Positions 9,393 to 18,974 of a DNA stretch of 64,000 bases are shown here, in pieces; position 1 is the stretch's first letter; each line of letters opens with the position of its first letter. The notes beneath the pieces were generated by a model. That model was not told the DNA's origin. It searched no databases and was given only the letters and a program-made list of their open reading frames with translations. Origin of the DNA: Paludibacteraceae bacterium (GTDB lineage Bacteria; Bacteroidota; Bacteroidia; Bacteroidales; Paludibacteraceae); the NCBI GenBank assembly GCA_024693065.1, contig JAILLP010000030.1, positions 182,593 through 246,592 on the forward strand. Reading direction: 5' to 3'. A program made the translations under genes and the position numbers.

Positions 9393-9466
9393 CGGTGCGG
9401 ACGGGACTCGAACCCGTGACCCCATGCGTGACAGGCATGTATTCTAACCAGCTGAACTACCGTACC
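9393..9466 (-). tRNA. tRNA-Asp (GTC)
   Basis: The minus strand folds into a complete cloverleaf of 74 nt. The D stem is GTTC/GAAT, the anticodon stem CATGC/GCATG with loop CTGTCAC (anticodon GTC), and the T arm ACGGG-TTCGAGT-CCCGT. The CCA end is not encoded. The acceptor stem GGTACGG/CCGCACC has an A-C mismatch at the fourth pair. Confidence 0.93.
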
Positions 9467-9496
9467 AATCACATCGGGTGTTTCCCAAATGCAGTG

Positions 9497-9526
9497 CAAA
9501 GGTAGTGTTTTAAATTTAATACGCAA
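9497..9526 (-). promoter_or_regulatory. Promoter of tRNA-Asp
   Basis: On the minus strand TTG (9524-9526) is followed after 19 bp by TACCTTTG (9497-9504). The same -7 octamer precedes tRNA-Asn. Transcription would begin about 20 nt before the mature 5' end at 9466. Confidence 0.75.
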
Positions 9527-9649
9527 TGCTTTTTGCCTCTTTTTTCTGTGGCCTGTGTGTTTTTTTCGTGTGGGAGCTGTTATCCGAGCGGATTTTTGTT
9601 TGTTAATACTTTGTCGTGGAGTTTTTTAGCCTTATAAGTGAATTATTTG

Positions 9650-9657
9650 TAGATTTG
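9650..9657 (+). promoter_or_regulatory. -7 box of the O-acylation operon
   Basis: TAGATTTG matches TAnnTTTG; a -33 TTTG is not evident. It implies a very short leader (about 15 nt) before the ATG at 9679 and argues against use of the TTG at 9676. Confidence 0.5.
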
Positions 9658-9678
9658 CATTTGTAAAATTGTATTTTG

Positions 9679-11439
9679 ATGAAAGCTTATATTTCGTTGA
9701 TCTTCTTTTTGTCGGTGATGGCGGTGTTGACGCTGTTGTGTCTAATTTTTCCTTCTTCGGGAATTACTATAGGTGCGCAGCCTGATCCGGAAGACACATT
9801 GGGGGGCAAAGTGGATAGTCTGGCATTGGACTCCATCGAGGACGCTAGACTGAATGGTATTGCGGACACCTCTCTGGTCATTGAAGATGACAGTGTTGTG
9901 CAATATGAGTCTAATTTCCTCGAGCAATTGGGGAAAGAGAGCGTTACCCTCACGTTCCCGTCCCTGAGTCAGGTGTTGTCGAAGAGTAATACCGACAATG
10001 AGTCTGCGGAAAGCAAACTGCGCAAGGCGGAGGAGGAGCTGCGCCTCCAAATCGAGCAAGACTCCCTCGATAAAGTGAGAGAATTGCAAATGGCGGAGGA
10101 GGAGAAGGAACGTAAGGCTTTTGAGGATACATTGAAATCTTACCAACATTTCGCGGAAAAGAGCTCGGCGAGAATCTACTTCCCTAACGATGATTTCCAT
10201 ATGATGGATAAGCTGTTCGTCGCTCTGCAGAACTGTGGCAGGGGACCTGTGGTGCATATCTTACATTATGGAGATTCCCAAATTGAGTCGGACCGTATTA
10301 CGGGTTATGTACGTGAACAATTCCAGAAAAAATTTGGCGGCTCCGGACCGGGTACTTGCCCGGCCATTCAACCTATCCGTTCCTATACGGTGGTGCAGAC
10401 ATTCTCTGACAGCTTGCCTCGCTATATCGCGGATGGTACGTTGCAGCAGAAACTGTCGGACGACCACTATGGTGTTTTGGCGCAGATGGCGAAGCTGAGA
10501 GGCGGAAAGGTGACGCTGGGCTATACGACCTGCAACAACAGTAAAGTATATAATCATGCGAAAAAGTTCTCCCAAGTCCGCCTTTTGGTCGGCAACACGG
10601 GAGAGAATTTCACCGCAAAACTGAGATGGGGAAAGCAAGACTCCACGCAGGTGATAGAGGCTGCGACTCCGGAATTCTCTGTTCTTACATGGAAGTTGGA
10701 CACGATGGTTACTAGCGTGAAGTTGGACCTGTCCGGTACGGCGGAATTGTACGGTGTGGCGATGGACGGTAAGTCGGGCGTGGCGATGGATAACATCCCT
10801 CTCCGCGGAAGTTCCGGCACTTTCTTTACCCGAATATCTTCCCATCTCCTTTCGTCTGCCATGAAAGAGTTGAATGTGAAGCTGATCTTGCTGGAATTCG
10901 GTGGAAACTATACGCCACACATCTATAGCCTGGATAGGGTAGAGAAGTACAAGCAGATGATCGCAAGCCAGATACGCTATCTGAGGAATCTGCATCCGGG
11001 CGCCATGATCATCCTCATCGGTCCGGCTGATATGTCCCAAAAGATAAACGGTGAGTTACAGACCTATCCGTTCCTGGAAGAGAACATCGAGGGAATGAAA
11101 CAGGCCGCATTGGAAAACGGTGCTGCCTTCTGGGATATGTACCAGGTGATGGGTGGACGAAATTCCATGATCAAATGGGTGGAACATGTGCCTGCTTGGG
11201 CAGCCTCCGACTATATACATTTTACGCCGACGGGTGCGGGACGCATTGCGGATATGTTCGTGCAATCTTTCATGAACTATTATGACTATTATTGCTTCTT
11301 GAAGAGAAATAAGAAGTGGAGCGATGAATTGCGGAAGAAGCAGGAGGAGGAGAAACAGAAGCAAGAGAGTCAGGTAAAGCAGGCTACTCAGACTGGTCAG
11401 AAAAAACAGGTGGAACAAGTGAAACAGGTGAAGAAATGA
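9679..11439 (+). CDS. Membrane-anchored SGNH/GDSL-type protein of O-acylation operon
   Basis: This 586-residue protein has one N-terminal membrane segment (residues about 4-24), so the rest probably lies in the periplasm. A charged, coiled-coil-like stretch (residues 100-150, rich in E, K and R) links it to an SGNH hydrolase domain. The block I serine is in HYGDSQIES near 196, a block III glycine/asparagine in EFGGNYTP, and the Asp/His pair in DYIHFTPTG near 510. The C-terminus is a lysine/glutamine-rich tail. Its stop overlaps the next start (ATGA), and an MBOAT acyltransferase follows. In alginate and similar systems such SGNH proteins transfer the acetyl group delivered by the MBOAT protein to the polysaccharide; that role is inferred here from context. 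Confidence 0.8.
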   Translation: MKAYISLIFFLSVMAVLTLLCLIFPSSGITIGAQPDPEDTLGGKVDSLALDSIEDARLNGIADTSLVIEDDSVVQYESNFLEQLGKESVTLTFPSLSQVLSKSNTDNESAESKLRKAEEELRLQIEQDSLDKVRELQMAEEEKERKAFEDTLKSYQHFAEKSSARIYFPNDDFHMMDKLFVALQNCGRGPVVHILHYGDSQIESDRITGYVREQFQKKFGGSGPGTCPAIQPIRSYTVVQTFSDSLPRYIADGTLQQKLSDDHYGVLAQMAKLRGGKVTLGYTTCNNSKVYNHAKKFSQVRLLVGNTGENFTAKLRWGKQDSTQVIEAATPEFSVLTWKLDTMVTSVKLDLSGTAELYGVAMDGKSGVAMDNIPLRGSSGTFFTRISSHLLSSAMKELNVKLILLEFGGNYTPHIYSLDRVEKYKQMIASQIRYLRNLHPGAMIILIGPADMSQKINGELQTYPFLEENIEGMKQAALENGAAFWDMYQVMGGRNSMIKWVEHVPAWAASDYIHFTPTGAGRIADMFVQSFMNYYDYYCFLKRNKKWSDELRKKQEEEKQKQESQVKQATQTGQKKQVEQVKQVKK

Positions 11440-12701
11440 AACGTTGGCTTCTTATATTAACGATTTGCATTCCCTGTGTGTGTGTAAATGCTGCGCAGGG
11501 GTTTCTGCGGCGTGGCGTGCCTAAGTACGACTTCATCGCTGACTCCCTAAATAGAATCATCACGCCTGGCGCGACGGATCGGCGGGACGCTTTCTTTGAG
11601 AAATTGGACTCCATCGTTTTGTGCCACGAAGGAATGGTCAATATCCTGCATATCGGGGGGTCCCATGTGCAGGCGGATATCTATTCGCATGAGATCCGCC
11701 GTAACCTGGATTCCATCAATGACCAAAGCCAGCCGGGGCGTGGACTTATCTTTCCCTATACGGTGGCTAAGACGAACAACCCCTCCAATTATAAAATCAT
11801 GTACCGAGGGGATTGGACCACCACCAAGAACGTGATGCGCGAAAGGAAGGCTGTCTTAGGTCTGACGGGTATGGCGGTCACCACGTCCGATTCGCTCGCC
11901 GAACTGACGGTGTGCTTGAATGGCAAGAACCGGTCTAATCGATGGACTTGCAATAAGTTAACCTTGCTGGGCTATGCGGATTCTCTCTGCATGGTGGAGC
12001 CTTTCGTCCGGCTGACGGACTCCTCGCTTTATGCGGCACGCTTTGACTCCGCCCTCTCTGTATATGTCTTCGAGTTTGATCGCTTGGTGGATACGTTCAC
12101 CATCGTCTTTGACCAAGTGGATAGTGTGCTTCATGAGTTCACCATCACGGGTATCTTGCCGGAAAAGAGTGAGCCGGGCGTTATCTATAGCTCCATCGGC
12201 GTGAACGGTGCGACCGTCCCATCATATCTCTCGTGCGAGAACTTCGATAGGGACCTCTCCCTCATCCATCCGGACATGGTGGTTTATGCCATAGGTATCA
12301 ATGATGCGCTTGTGAAGAATTTTTCCGAAGAAAAATTTATCCATCGATATGATTCCCTCATCTCTAAGGTGGAGTCGGTTTCCCCGAACTGTTATCATGT
12401 GTTTGTGACGAACAACGATTCCTACAAGCGGGTGCGTGCTAACCGCCGTACCCATTACGAGGTCAACAAGAACGGATTGAAGGCCCGCGACGCTTTCTAC
12501 AAGCTTGCGGAAAAACATAACGGTAGTGTCTGGGACCTCTTTGAGATAATGGGTGGTCTAGGCTCCATGAAACTGTGGGAGAAGGAAGGCATGGCGGCAA
12601 AAGACAAGGTGCATTTTACCCACAAAGGATATGTATTGATTGGTGATATGTTTTATAATGCGTTGATAAACGCTTATTTGGAGAAAAATAATAAGGAATA
12701 A
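11436..12701 (+). CDS. Second SGNH/GDSL-type protein of O-acylation operon
   Basis: This 421-residue protein has a signal peptide (LLILTICIPCVCVNAA) and an SGNH domain: block I serine in HIGGSHVQAD near 73, block III GIND near 288, and the Asp/His pair in DKVHFTHKG near 390. All expected catalytic residues appear present. It overlaps the preceding gene by 4 bp and is followed after 8 bp by the MBOAT gene. It resembles the preceding protein in plan (GG-x-SMxxW then xxxxHFTxxG) and is probably a distant paralogue. One of the pair may transfer and the other may remove acyl groups, or each may serve a different sugar position; the sequence does not decide this. Confidence 0.8.
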   Translation: MKRWLLILTICIPCVCVNAAQGFLRRGVPKYDFIADSLNRIITPGATDRRDAFFEKLDSIVLCHEGMVNILHIGGSHVQADIYSHEIRRNLDSINDQSQPGRGLIFPYTVAKTNNPSNYKIMYRGDWTTTKNVMRERKAVLGLTGMAVTTSDSLAELTVCLNGKNRSNRWTCNKLTLLGYADSLCMVEPFVRLTDSSLYAARFDSALSVYVFEFDRLVDTFTIVFDQVDSVLHEFTITGILPEKSEPGVIYSSIGVNGATVPSYLSCENFDRDLSLIHPDMVVYAIGINDALVKNFSEEKFIHRYDSLISKVESVSPNCYHVFVTNNDSYKRVRANRRTHYEVNKNGLKARDAFYKLAEKHNGSVWDLFEIMGGLGSMKLWEKEGMAAKDKVHFTHKGYVLIGDMFYNALINAYLEKNNKE

Positions 12702-12709
12702 TTGGTAGT

Positions 12710-14608
12710 ATGGATTTGGTTGTAAATTTTCTTAAAGATACATTCGCTTTTGATGAAAACTCCCCGCTGCTTTTCACCCAACTCTATTTCTGGGTGTTCT
12801 TTGTGGCGGTCTTCGCTGTTTTCTCCTTGGTGCATAGCAAGGTGTTGCTCAGGAATACGTTCCTCTTCTTTGTCAGCGTGCTATTCTACTATAAGACAAG
12901 TGGTTGGTTCACGTTGATCCTTGTCTTCGCAACGCTTTTCAATTATATCGACGGTCTCCTCATCTACCATTCCAAGAAGGGATGGAAGACGGCCTGGCTG
13001 GTGCTCGGACTCATCATCAACCTAGCATCCCTTTGCTACTTCAAATATGCCTATTTCTTTGCGGATATGGTGCAGAACTTGTTCGGTGCGCATATCGATG
13101 TGAAGAATGTCTTCTCGATGATTGGTAATAGTTTCTTGGAAGACCATCCTTCTATCTTCTCCACTTTGGGCTCTCCGGCTGACCCTAGCAAGCCTTATTT
13201 CACGGTCGATCGGATTCTCCTCCCTGTGGGTATATCCTTCTTTACCTTCCAGTGTATCAGTTACTTGATGGATATCTTCCGCGAGAAGGTGGCTCCTGTG
13301 AAGAATATACTCAACTTCGGTTTCTATGTGACCTTCTTCCCACAATTGGTGGCGGGTCCTATCGTGCGCGCGAGCACCTTCATCCCGCAACTCTACAAAA
13401 AATATTTCCTGTCGAGGAGAATGTTCGGTATCGCTATATTCTGGATTTTGAATGGTATGGCGAAGAAAATCATCTTGAGCGACTATATCGCGGTGAACTT
13501 CATCGACCGTGTCTTCGAGAACCCTACCATGTATTCCGGCTTTGAGAATTTCGCCGCACTTTTCGGCTATTCACTCCAGGTGTACACTGACTTCTCCGGC
13601 TATACGGACATCGCCATCGGTCTTGCCATGCTGATGGGCTTCTATTTGCCGAAGAACTTCAACTCACCTTACAAGGCTACCAACCCGGGCGAGTTCTGGA
13701 AACGTTGGCACATCTCCCTCTCCAAATGGTTGCAGGATTACCTCTACATTCCGTTGGGAGGAAACCGTACCGCCTCGATTGGTACGTACGCTTGCATCAT
13801 CACCATTTCTTTGGTGGGCATGATTCTTTCGGGCAGTATCTGGGTGGCTATCGTGGTGTTGGCTATCGCGCTTATTGTCACGATCAACTGCTACAAATAC
13901 CCTGAGAAGAAAAAGAATCTCACGTCTAATATGAACCGATTGAACACCATGTTGTTGGGCGGTTTGTGGCACGGCGCCAGCTGGAACTTCATGATTTGGG
14001 GTGGTCTGAACGGTATCGGTATGATCGTGTATCGTTTCTGGAAGGATATGAACGTATATGTCCGCTCGTGGGTTTCCCTGCTGATTGCGGCGGTCTTCTT
14101 CGTGTTGGCGAAGTTCTTCCCAGCACCGATCTGGAACATCGCGGTGATTTGGATGGGTGTCATAGCCATTGGTTCGTTTCTCCGTATGCTCTACCATTTC
14201 TTCGAGGGTACGGCCGAACTGAAACCGTTGGCGACCGCTTGGGCGGTTTTGCAGACCTTCGTCTTCATCACATGGACGCGCCTCTTCTTCCGTGCCGGCT
14301 CCAACCTGGACCCTGCGCAGGCGAATGAACAGGCTTGGATGACCGCCAAGGATATGGTCAATCAGATCGGTACGAAGTGGAATACGGCGGTGATTCCTAA
14401 TATGGTTTGGGAGTATCGTTATGTCTTTACGCTCATCATTCTGGGTATGATCATCCACTGGTTGCCGGAGCATTTCAAACGGAGATATAGGCTTTGGTTC
14501 GCCACCACACCGTTGCCGCTGATGGCTCTCTATGTGGTGATCGCAGTCTTCATCATTTACCAGTTCATCACGGCGGACTTGCAGAAGTTCATCTACTTCC
14601 AATTCTAA
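12710..14608 (+). CDS. MBOAT-family O-acyltransferase (AlgI/DltB-like)
   Basis: This 632-residue protein of the inner membrane has about ten or more membrane segments. It carries the MBOAT signatures FWKRWHISLSKWLQDYLY (near 328) and GGLWHGASWNF (near 417), the latter with the conserved histidine of the family. Proteins of this type move an acyl group from a cytoplasmic donor across the membrane to a periplasmic partner that modifies a polysaccharide or teichoic acid. The two SGNH proteins immediately upstream are the likely partners. Length is somewhat above the usual 470-520 residues because of a longer N-terminal half and loop insertions. The target polymer (capsule, LPS or other) is not shown by the sequence. 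Confidence 0.9.
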   Translation: MDLVVNFLKDTFAFDENSPLLFTQLYFWVFFVAVFAVFSLVHSKVLLRNTFLFFVSVLFYYKTSGWFTLILVFATLFNYIDGLLIYHSKKGWKTAWLVLGLIINLASLCYFKYAYFFADMVQNLFGAHIDVKNVFSMIGNSFLEDHPSIFSTLGSPADPSKPYFTVDRILLPVGISFFTFQCISYLMDIFREKVAPVKNILNFGFYVTFFPQLVAGPIVRASTFIPQLYKKYFLSRRMFGIAIFWILNGMAKKIILSDYIAVNFIDRVFENPTMYSGFENFAALFGYSLQVYTDFSGYTDIAIGLAMLMGFYLPKNFNSPYKATNPGEFWKRWHISLSKWLQDYLYIPLGGNRTASIGTYACIITISLVGMILSGSIWVAIVVLAIALIVTINCYKYPEKKKNLTSNMNRLNTMLLGGLWHGASWNFMIWGGLNGIGMIVYRFWKDMNVYVRSWVSLLIAAVFFVLAKFFPAPIWNIAVIWMGVIAIGSFLRMLYHFFEGTAELKPLATAWAVLQTFVFITWTRLFFRAGSNLDPAQANEQAWMTAKDMVNQIGTKWNTAVIPNMVWEYRYVFTLIILGMIIHWLPEHFKRRYRLWFATTPLPLMALYVVIAVFIIYQFITADLQKFIYFQF

Positions 14609-14636
14609 ACGCTTCTGTATTGAGATGTTATATCTA

Positions 14637-14717
14637 ATAAATAGTAATTTGTAAATAGTTAAATAGTAAATCGCAGACAATTAAATAGTAAATCGTAAAT
14701 AGTTAAATAGCAAATCC
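14637..14717. repeat. 22-bp tandem repeat, 3.7 copies
   Basis: Units at 14637-14658, 14659-14680, 14681-14702 and a partial one at 14703-14717 share the core TTAAATAGTAAATCG. The array starts 28 bp after the MBOAT stop codon and is AT-rich and non-coding. Confidence 0.8.
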
Positions 14718-14787
14718 TTGCGTTCGTCTTTTGTGGCAAGTGAAAATTCCATGATTGTTGGCTTAAATTTTATGTTATATGGCACAA

Positions 14788-14813
14788 TTGTTCGTGATTT
14801 TGTATTAATTTCG
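14788..14813 (+). promoter_or_regulatory. Possible promoter of prs
   Basis: TAATTTCG (14806-14813), inside TTAATTTCGCGC, resembles the -7 box, with TTG at 14788-14790. The spacing of 15 bp is short. A near-identical TTACTTTCGCGC precedes the DUF3109 gene at 30205. Confidence 0.4.
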
Positions 14814-14847
14814 CGCTTACAACAAAAAATCAGTTAATAGAGTAGTA

Positions 14848-15789
14848 ATGGACAGTCAACATCCTTTTTCAGTTTTCGCCGGATCCAATACGAAGTATTT
14901 GGCGGAGGAAATATGCAACTGTTTGGGTTGCAAACTAGGTAAAATCAATTTGCAGAGATTTGCAGATGGTGAGTTCGGGGTCTCTTATGAGGAGTCTGTG
15001 CGCGGCCATTATGTTTTCTTGGTTCAGTCCACTGTGCCTTGCGCGGATAATCTGATGGAGTTGCTCCTGATGATTGATGCGGCCAAGAGGGCTTCCGCTT
15101 ATAAGATCATCGCTGTAATCCCTTATTTTGGTTGGGCGCGTCAAGACCGTAAGGACAAGCCGCGTGTGGCTATCGGTGCTAAGTTGGTTGCGGACATGTT
15201 GACAGTTGCCGGCATCGACCGTCTGATCACGATGGATCTCCATGCCGACCAGATCCAAGGCTTCTTCAATGTGCCTGTCGATCATTTGTACGCTTCTACG
15301 ATTTTCTTGCCGTACATCCAATCCATGAATCTTGAGAACTTGGTCATCGCTTCTCCTGACGTCGGTGGTTCCAAGAGGGCTAACGCTTACTCCAAGTACT
15401 TGGGTTGCCCAATGGTTCTTTGCCATAAGAGCAGGGAGAAGGCCAATGTGGTCAGCGAAATGACGGTCATCGGTGATGTGAAGGGTAAGAACGTTATTAT
15501 TTTGGACGATATGGTGGACACCGCCGGTACGTTGACAAAAGCGGCAGGCATCATGTCTAACGGAGGAGCACTCTCTGTACGTGCGCTCGTTTCCCACGCT
15601 GTCATGTCTGATCCTGCCAGCACGCGTGTGGATGAGTCTAGCTTGGAGGAGATCATCTTCACGAACTCGATTCCTTTCCACAAGAATTGTAAGAAGGCGC
15701 ATATCTTGTCTATTGCGCCTCTCTTCGCGGACACGATCCAACGTGTGATGGATAATCGTTCCATCAGCGAGAACTATTTGACTAAATAA
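14848..15789 (+). CDS. prs: Ribose-phosphate pyrophosphokinase (PRPP synthase)
   Basis: This 313-residue cytoplasmic enzyme makes 5-phosphoribosyl diphosphate from ribose 5-phosphate and ATP, feeding purine, pyrimidine, histidine and NAD synthesis. Visible signatures are the N-terminal GSNTKYLAEEI and FADGEFGVSYEESVRG, the metal and substrate region MDLHADQIQGFFNVPVDHL near 128, and the PRPP-binding loop VIILDDMVDTAGTLTKAA near 216. Length matches the bacterial family. It stands alone between a 22-bp repeat array and its own terminator, so it is probably transcribed singly. The assignment is secure. Confidence 0.97.
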   Translation: MDSQHPFSVFAGSNTKYLAEEICNCLGCKLGKINLQRFADGEFGVSYEESVRGHYVFLVQSTVPCADNLMELLLMIDAAKRASAYKIIAVIPYFGWARQDRKDKPRVAIGAKLVADMLTVAGIDRLITMDLHADQIQGFFNVPVDHLYASTIFLPYIQSMNLENLVIASPDVGGSKRANAYSKYLGCPMVLCHKSREKANVVSEMTVIGDVKGKNVIILDDMVDTAGTLTKAAGIMSNGGALSVRALVSHAVMSDPASTRVDESSLEEIIFTNSIPFHKNCKKAHILSIAPLFADTIQRVMDNRSISENYLTK

Positions 15790-15802
15790 ATTTTTAAATA
15801 TT

Positions 15803-15834
15803 GGGCTGGAATCCTAGTGGTTTCAGCCCTTTTT
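15803..15834 (+). terminator. Terminator of prs
   Basis: A 9-bp stem (15803-15811 with 15821-15829, one wobble) with a 9-nt loop is followed by five T. Confidence 0.85.
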
Positions 15835-15847
15835 GTCTTTGCGCATT

Positions 15848-18820
15848 ATGTTTGCGGTCGTTATCTCCGATCATCGTTTGTGGGGCTACAGGTTCCAACC
15901 CTGCCTTTTGCCCGATGATGAACAGGCGGACACGTTGCAGTGTCTCCGCTTGGGGGGAGCGGATTTCCCTTTGGAGGGGCTCTCGGACGTGGAGGTTAAG
16001 ATTGTGCGCCTCTGCGAGAAGTATGCGGAGCAGTTCGTGATGCGCATTTTTGTGAAGGAGAAACTATCTGTCGCCGAGTTCCAGACGAAGTATTTGAACA
16101 ATAGGAACAACTACCCTCAGATCCAGCCATTCATAGAGAAGACCAATTATGAGGTGGCGAACCTATTGCGTGGAACGGATATCCCTGTTTACATCAGGGA
16201 GAAGAACTTTGCAGGTGTGTATCGGTCGGATAGGGTGGAGGTGTTGCCCCTCGTCTGTCGCCCTGTACCTGCGTTTGACTTGTCAGAGGAGGAACTGACC
16301 TATACGATGAAAGTCTTCTCCGGATCGGAGGAGATCCCTTTTCGGCGGAGAACAAAAAATTTCATCCTGCTCTCTTCTGAACCTTGTTGCTATGTGTGCG
16401 GCAAGCGCCTGTGCCTCTTCGAATCGATGATTTATAAGCGTATCCTCCCGTTTATGGAGAAGGAGGGCGTCGACGTGCCGATCCGCACAGTCCCCTCATA
16501 CATGAAGTCTTTCGTCTTGCCTACGTTGGAGAAGGAGGATGTTGAGGCCCATGGGTTCGCCGTGGAGAATCGTGATTACGATCCACAACCTGTGTTGACG
16601 TTGGAGGAGGATCTCTCTTTGCATGCCTCCCTCCGTCTCAGTTTCAACTACGGGGATATTAGTTGTGACCTCTCCTCCGCCAAGAGACGGTTCGTCTCAT
16701 TGTCTGAGGAGGAAGGCTTCAAATTTACTGTCATCGATCGTTGCCCAGAGGTGGAGAAACAAGCTGCCGATGCGTTGTCGGCCCTTGGCCTCCGTCAGGA
16801 TAACAACTATTTCTATGTGATGGACAAGACGGATTCGGGAACATGGTTGCATGAAACCGTGGATTTCCTCATTGCCCATAGTTCAGCGTTGTCCGCCTTC
16901 ACCATTCGGCAGAAGTTGGATAAACCTGAAATTGTCATGGCTTCCCCGAAACTGGATTTCGATGTGAAGGTCAACGATGTATACGATTGGTTCGACATCC
17001 GTGCGTTGGTGCATGTGGGCGACGAGTCTTTCCCCTTCGCATGCTTGCGTCGGAATATTATCGATGGCAACCGGGAGTATGTGATGCGTTCCGGAAATAT
17101 ATTCATCATCCCTGAGCCGTGGTTCGCTCAGTACAAAGATCTTTTCCTTTTTATGGAGGCGAATGGGGAGGATGCAAACCTCCTCAAACTGGATAAGTGT
17201 CATGTGGGAATGCTGGACACAGAAGGGTCGGCTTCCGTCCGTGACTTTCGGGGATTGCTGGAACAACGGGTTGACCTCCCTTCCGGACTTAAAACCACGC
17301 TCCGTGATTACCAGCATGTCGGGTATTCGTGGCTGGTGGGACTCTACGAAAATGGTTTGGGAGGATGTTTGGCGGATGATATGGGTTTGGGTAAGACGCT
17401 CCAATTGCTCGCTTTTTTCCTGAAGGTGTATGAGGCGGAACCGGACGATTCATCGCAAGAGAAGTCTCAGTTCGATACGTTTGAATGGCCGTATGAGTCG
17501 GCGCAACCTTCTTTGTTCGACCAACCAGTGATCAAGCGTTCTGAACCTGTCCGTACGGTTAAGCCTCACGCAAAAAAGAAATCAGCCTCCTTGGTGATCA
17601 TGCCCGCTTCGTTGCTCTTCAATTGGGTGAATGAGAAGGGGAAGTTCGCTCCCTCCCTCCGTCATCTGTTATATGCCGGGAGCAATCGGGTCTCGGCCGC
17701 CTCGTTGGCCAATACGTTCGACCGTTATCACCTGGTTTTCACCACATATGGGTTGGTCCGTAGGAATATCGAGCATCTGAAGAATTATCACTTCGAGTGC
17801 GTGGTGATGGACGAGAGCCAGTATGTGAAGAATGCCTCTTCGCAAGCTTATAAGGCGATTATGGAATTGGACGCCGCCCATTTCTACTGTATGTCTGGCA
17901 CGCCGATAGAGAATTCGTTGGAGGATCTATGGTCGCAGATGAACTTGGCGAACCGTGGCGTCTTGGGCTCTGTGGAGTCCTTCCGTAAGATTTATGTAAA
18001 CCCGATCGTGAAACGTGGCGACGAGGAGCGTGCGGAACGGGTCAAGCGTTTCATTAAACCATTCTTGCTTCGTAGGACGAAGGAGGAGGTGGCGGCGGAT
18101 CTGCCTCCTGTCGTGGAACAATTGGTTTATTGCGACATGAATGAAGAGCATCGGGAGATCTATGAGCGGGAGAAGTCCATGGTGCGGAATAGCCTTATGT
18201 CTGTGATCGCGGAGTCGGGCGTGAACAAGAACTCAATTCTCGCGCTCTCTTCCCTGACAAGGCTGCGTGAACTCTCTAACCATCCGAAATTGTTGTTCGA
18301 TGATTGTTCGGTGGAGTCCGAGAAGATGAATGAGGTGGTGCGTCGTATCCAGAACTTGAAGGAGGAGGGACATAAGGTGTTGGTATTCTCATCCTTCGTG
18401 CGCTTGTTGGAATTGCTTCAGGAGCGGTTGGACGCGGAGGAGGTCAAGTACACGAAACTGACAGGCGAGACGCAGCGTAGGGAACAGGTGGTGAGCACCT
18501 TCCAGAACGATCCTTCCGTGGTTTGCTTCCTGATCTCGCTGAAGGCGGGAGGTGTGGGACTGAACCTGATGGCGGCCGACTATGTCTTCATCTTGGACCC
18601 TTGGTGGAATCCTGCGGCGGAGATGCAGGCAGTCGACAGGTCCCATCGCATCGGACAGAATAAGACAGTCTTTGTTTACCGGTTTCTGTCGAAGGATACG
18701 GTGGAGGAGAAAATCCATAATATGCAGACGGAAAAACTACAACTTTCGGATATGTTCGTGAATTCCAACAACCCTTTCGCCGATGTCGATCTGGAGACTT
18801 TGGAGCAATTATTTGGGTGA
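15848..18820 (+). CDS. SNF2-family DEAD-like helicase/ATPase
   Basis: This 990-residue protein has a SNF2-type ATPase in its C-terminal half: Walker A in ADDMGLGKTLQLLAFF near 507, the Walker B-like MDESQYVKN near 653, the SGTPIENSLEDLW motif near 682, and motif VI QAVDRSHRIGQNKTV near 927. Such proteins move along duplex DNA and displace bound proteins; bacterial members are linked to transcription recycling or DNA repair. The N-terminal 480 residues do not resemble a domain I recognise, and I see no SWIM zinc-finger cysteine pattern. The ATG at 15848 is chosen because the upstream TTG codons lie in the prs terminator. TGTCTTTG at 15834-15841 could be a -7 box, which would make the transcript nearly leaderless. 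Confidence 0.88.
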   Translation: MFAVVISDHRLWGYRFQPCLLPDDEQADTLQCLRLGGADFPLEGLSDVEVKIVRLCEKYAEQFVMRIFVKEKLSVAEFQTKYLNNRNNYPQIQPFIEKTNYEVANLLRGTDIPVYIREKNFAGVYRSDRVEVLPLVCRPVPAFDLSEEELTYTMKVFSGSEEIPFRRRTKNFILLSSEPCCYVCGKRLCLFESMIYKRILPFMEKEGVDVPIRTVPSYMKSFVLPTLEKEDVEAHGFAVENRDYDPQPVLTLEEDLSLHASLRLSFNYGDISCDLSSAKRRFVSLSEEEGFKFTVIDRCPEVEKQAADALSALGLRQDNNYFYVMDKTDSGTWLHETVDFLIAHSSALSAFTIRQKLDKPEIVMASPKLDFDVKVNDVYDWFDIRALVHVGDESFPFACLRRNIIDGNREYVMRSGNIFIIPEPWFAQYKDLFLFMEANGEDANLLKLDKCHVGMLDTEGSASVRDFRGLLEQRVDLPSGLKTTLRDYQHVGYSWLVGLYENGLGGCLADDMGLGKTLQLLAFFLKVYEAEPDDSSQEKSQFDTFEWPYESAQPSLFDQPVIKRSEPVRTVKPHAKKKSASLVIMPASLLFNWVNEKGKFAPSLRHLLYAGSNRVSAASLANTFDRYHLVFTTYGLVRRNIEHLKNYHFECVVMDESQYVKNASSQAYKAIMELDAAHFYCMSGTPIENSLEDLWSQMNLANRGVLGSVESFRKIYVNPIVKRGDEERAERVKRFIKPFLLRRTKEEVAADLPPVVEQLVYCDMNEEHREIYEREKSMVRNSLMSVIAESGVNKNSILALSSLTRLRELSNHPKLLFDDCSVESEKMNEVVRRIQNLKEEGHKVLVFSSFVRLLELLQERLDAEEVKYTKLTGETQRREQVVSTFQNDPSVVCFLISLKAGGVGLNLMAADYVFILDPWWNPAAEMQAVDRSHRIGQNKTVFVYRFLSKDTVEEKIHNMQTEKLQLSDMFVNSNNPFADVDLETLEQLFG

Positions 18821-18974
18821 TCAGTCTTTTTTTTGTTGAAACACTATCTGTTTTCGTTGAATATCTTCATGCGGAAGTGCTCGTTTTATTACCTTTGGAG
18901 GCGTTAAAGTTAGAACATGATGTTCTTTTTTGATGAAAAATGTTTTATATGAGTGAAATATGAAACTTTTTTAT

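Noticed and set aside
18821..18835. T run right after the SNF2 stop codon as terminator
   Set aside because: There is no stem in front of it; the hairpin at 19078-19109 is a better end point.
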